From Desulfatitalea sp. BRH_c12 (GTDB taxonomy: Bacteria > Desulfobacterota > Desulfobacteria > Desulfobacterales > Desulfosarcinaceae), in the NCBI GenBank assembly GCA_000961655.1, contig LADR01000008.1, forward strand, positions 492,001-556,000: a DNA stretch of 64,000 bases, given 5' to 3'. This document shows, piece by piece, positions 63,259 through 64,000 of the stretch (position 1 is its first letter; every line of letters begins with the position of its first letter). The notes below the pieces were generated by a model that searched no databases, was not told the origin of the DNA, and was given only the letters and a program-made list of their open reading frames with translations. The position numbers were made by a program, and so were the translations under genes.

Positions 63259-64000
63259 ATGAAACGAGAAAAAACACACTTTCGTCACTGGCCCATTCTG
63301 ACGGTTGTCTGCCTGATTTGCCTGACGCCGACCCTTTGGGCCGACAACTTGCCAACCGATCCGAAGCAGGGAAGCAGAACCATCAGCCCGGCCCTGGCCG
63401 CATCGGTACCGGCCGCCATGGCGGGTCTGAAGGCAAAATCGATCTTTCTGATCGATATTCGGCTGCCGGCCGAGTTTGAGCAGTACAGAATTCCGGGTTC
63501 CCTCAACATCGCCCCGCATGCGGTCAAGGCCAAAGCCTTTCTCAAGAGCAAACCCATCGTGCTCGTCAATGAGGGGTTTGCCTTGAGCCAATTGGCTGCG
63601 GCCTGCGATGCGCTCAACCAAGCTGGTTTCAAGCCCACCATCCTGGCTGGTGGGCTATTGGCCTGGAAGGAAAAAGGCGGACCGCTTATTGGCGATCCTT
63701 TTGCGATACAACGGCTGAGTGTCGCAACGCCTCAGTTATTTGCTCAGGAAGCAGGCTGCGTACATCACCTGATCATCAATGCTTCGGATCCCAAAGGCCC
63801 CGCCGGCAGCGCCCACCTGCCGAGTGCCAAAACCATGCGCCTGATGGACAATCCAAAAGGGGCGGCGCAGTTAAGGGCATTGCTTAAATCAAAGAGTTCC
63901 GACCCATTTCTAACACTTTTGATATCTGCCGGAAACGGCCGGGAGAACGACCGCATTCAGCGCCAACTCGCCAAGGCCGGTATCCGCCAGGTTTACTTTC
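63259..64000 (+). CDS. Exported rhodanese-like protein without catalytic Cys (cut by window end)
   Basis: At least 247 residues, running off the window. The signal peptide (WPILTVVCLICLTPTLWA) is followed by a rhodanese-like domain: FLIDIRLPAEFEQYRIPGSL is typical, but the active-site loop reads IVLVNEGFALSQLAAACDAL, so the catalytic Cys position is not Cys. A second, similar half begins near residue 160 (LIINASDPKGPAGSAHLPSA), as in two-domain rhodaneses. It may be a non-catalytic sulfur or anion binder. It follows the giant repeat gene by 70 bases and is probably in the same transcript. Confidence 0.8.
   Translation, partial: MKREKTHFRHWPILTVVCLICLTPTLWADNLPTDPKQGSRTISPALAASVPAAMAGLKAKSIFLIDIRLPAEFEQYRIPGSLNIAPHAVKAKAFLKSKPIVLVNEGFALSQLAAACDALNQAGFKPTILAGGLLAWKEKGGPLIGDPFAIQRLSVATPQLFAQEAGCVHHLIINASDPKGPAGSAHLPSAKTMRLMDNPKGAAQLRALLKSKSSDPFLTLLISAGNGRENDRIQRQLAKAGIRQVYF

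Overview
The window looks like chromosome of a free-living, metabolically versatile Gram-negative bacterium, most likely a Desulfobacterota (Desulfosarcina/Desulfococcus-like) sulfate reducer or relative. This is inferred from the style of the genes (PEP-CTERM protein, MaoC and acyl-CoA dehydrogenase enzymes, PAS/hybrid kinase remnants, outer-membrane proteins, exported rhodaneses, a probable selenocysteine codon) and not from any marker gene; no rRNA or tRNA was seen. Coding density is moderate, and many intergenic gaps hold dispersed palindromic repeats and gene remnants.

Layout. 1-2.0 kb: PEP-CTERM protein and a MaoC dehydratase. 2.0-4.4 kb: repeat-rich gap, then a small array that looks like integron cassettes (attC-like sites alternating with AT-rich small genes: membrane protein, cupin, truncated CXXCG immunity-like protein) without an integrase in the window. 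4.4-6.2 kb: SDR plus DapA-family aldolase operon. 6.2-7.1 kb: decayed hybrid histidine kinase. 7.6-14.1 kb: envelope genes (MipA/OmpV, secreted protein, M15-like and M23 peptidases, lipoprotein, GDSL esterase with a lipase-chaperone-like partner). 14.9-18 kb: acyl-CoA dehydrogenase, MarR regulator, alpha/beta hydrolase. 18-22.8 kb: SNF2 helicase and a membrane class III cyclase. 23-24.6 kb: small membrane protein, AhpC remnant, repeats.

24.6-37.8 kb is the most coherent block: a co-directional chemosensory cluster with a DUF4388/TPR/receiver protein, three CheW-type proteins, a ChpA/PilL-like CheA with two HPt domains and a receiver, an M16 zinc peptidase, a 51-residue protein, a stand-alone receiver, a PilJ-like chemoreceptor, a winged-helix/DUF8082-like protein, and a zinc-ribbon plus CxxCH heme HAMP sensor. 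It ends with an exported two-domain rhodanese whose first active-site loop carries an in-frame TGA exactly where a Cys is expected (C-x4-TGA), followed by a SECIS-like hairpin: a strong selenoprotein candidate. A perfect bidirectional terminator closes the block, and a second exported rhodanese faces it.

38-54.6 kb is a mixed region of secreted hydrolases (lipoprotein hydrolase, type B carboxylesterase, thermolysin-like M4 protease with a Gly-rich/Cys/TM tail), a YitT membrane protein whose 3' end lies in a recent 264-bp tandem duplication, a PhaC-like alpha/beta hydrolase with a Cys nucleophile, a TetR/VOC pair with a clear operator, a flavin-binding protein, a zinc-ribbon membrane protein and an aldo/keto reductase. 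55.5-64 kb holds a periplasmic transglutaminase-like protein, a 2,260-residue exported repeat protein whose C-terminal half has 13 tandem ~81-residue units arranged in a five-unit higher-order repeat, and a third, Cys-less rhodanese that runs off the window.
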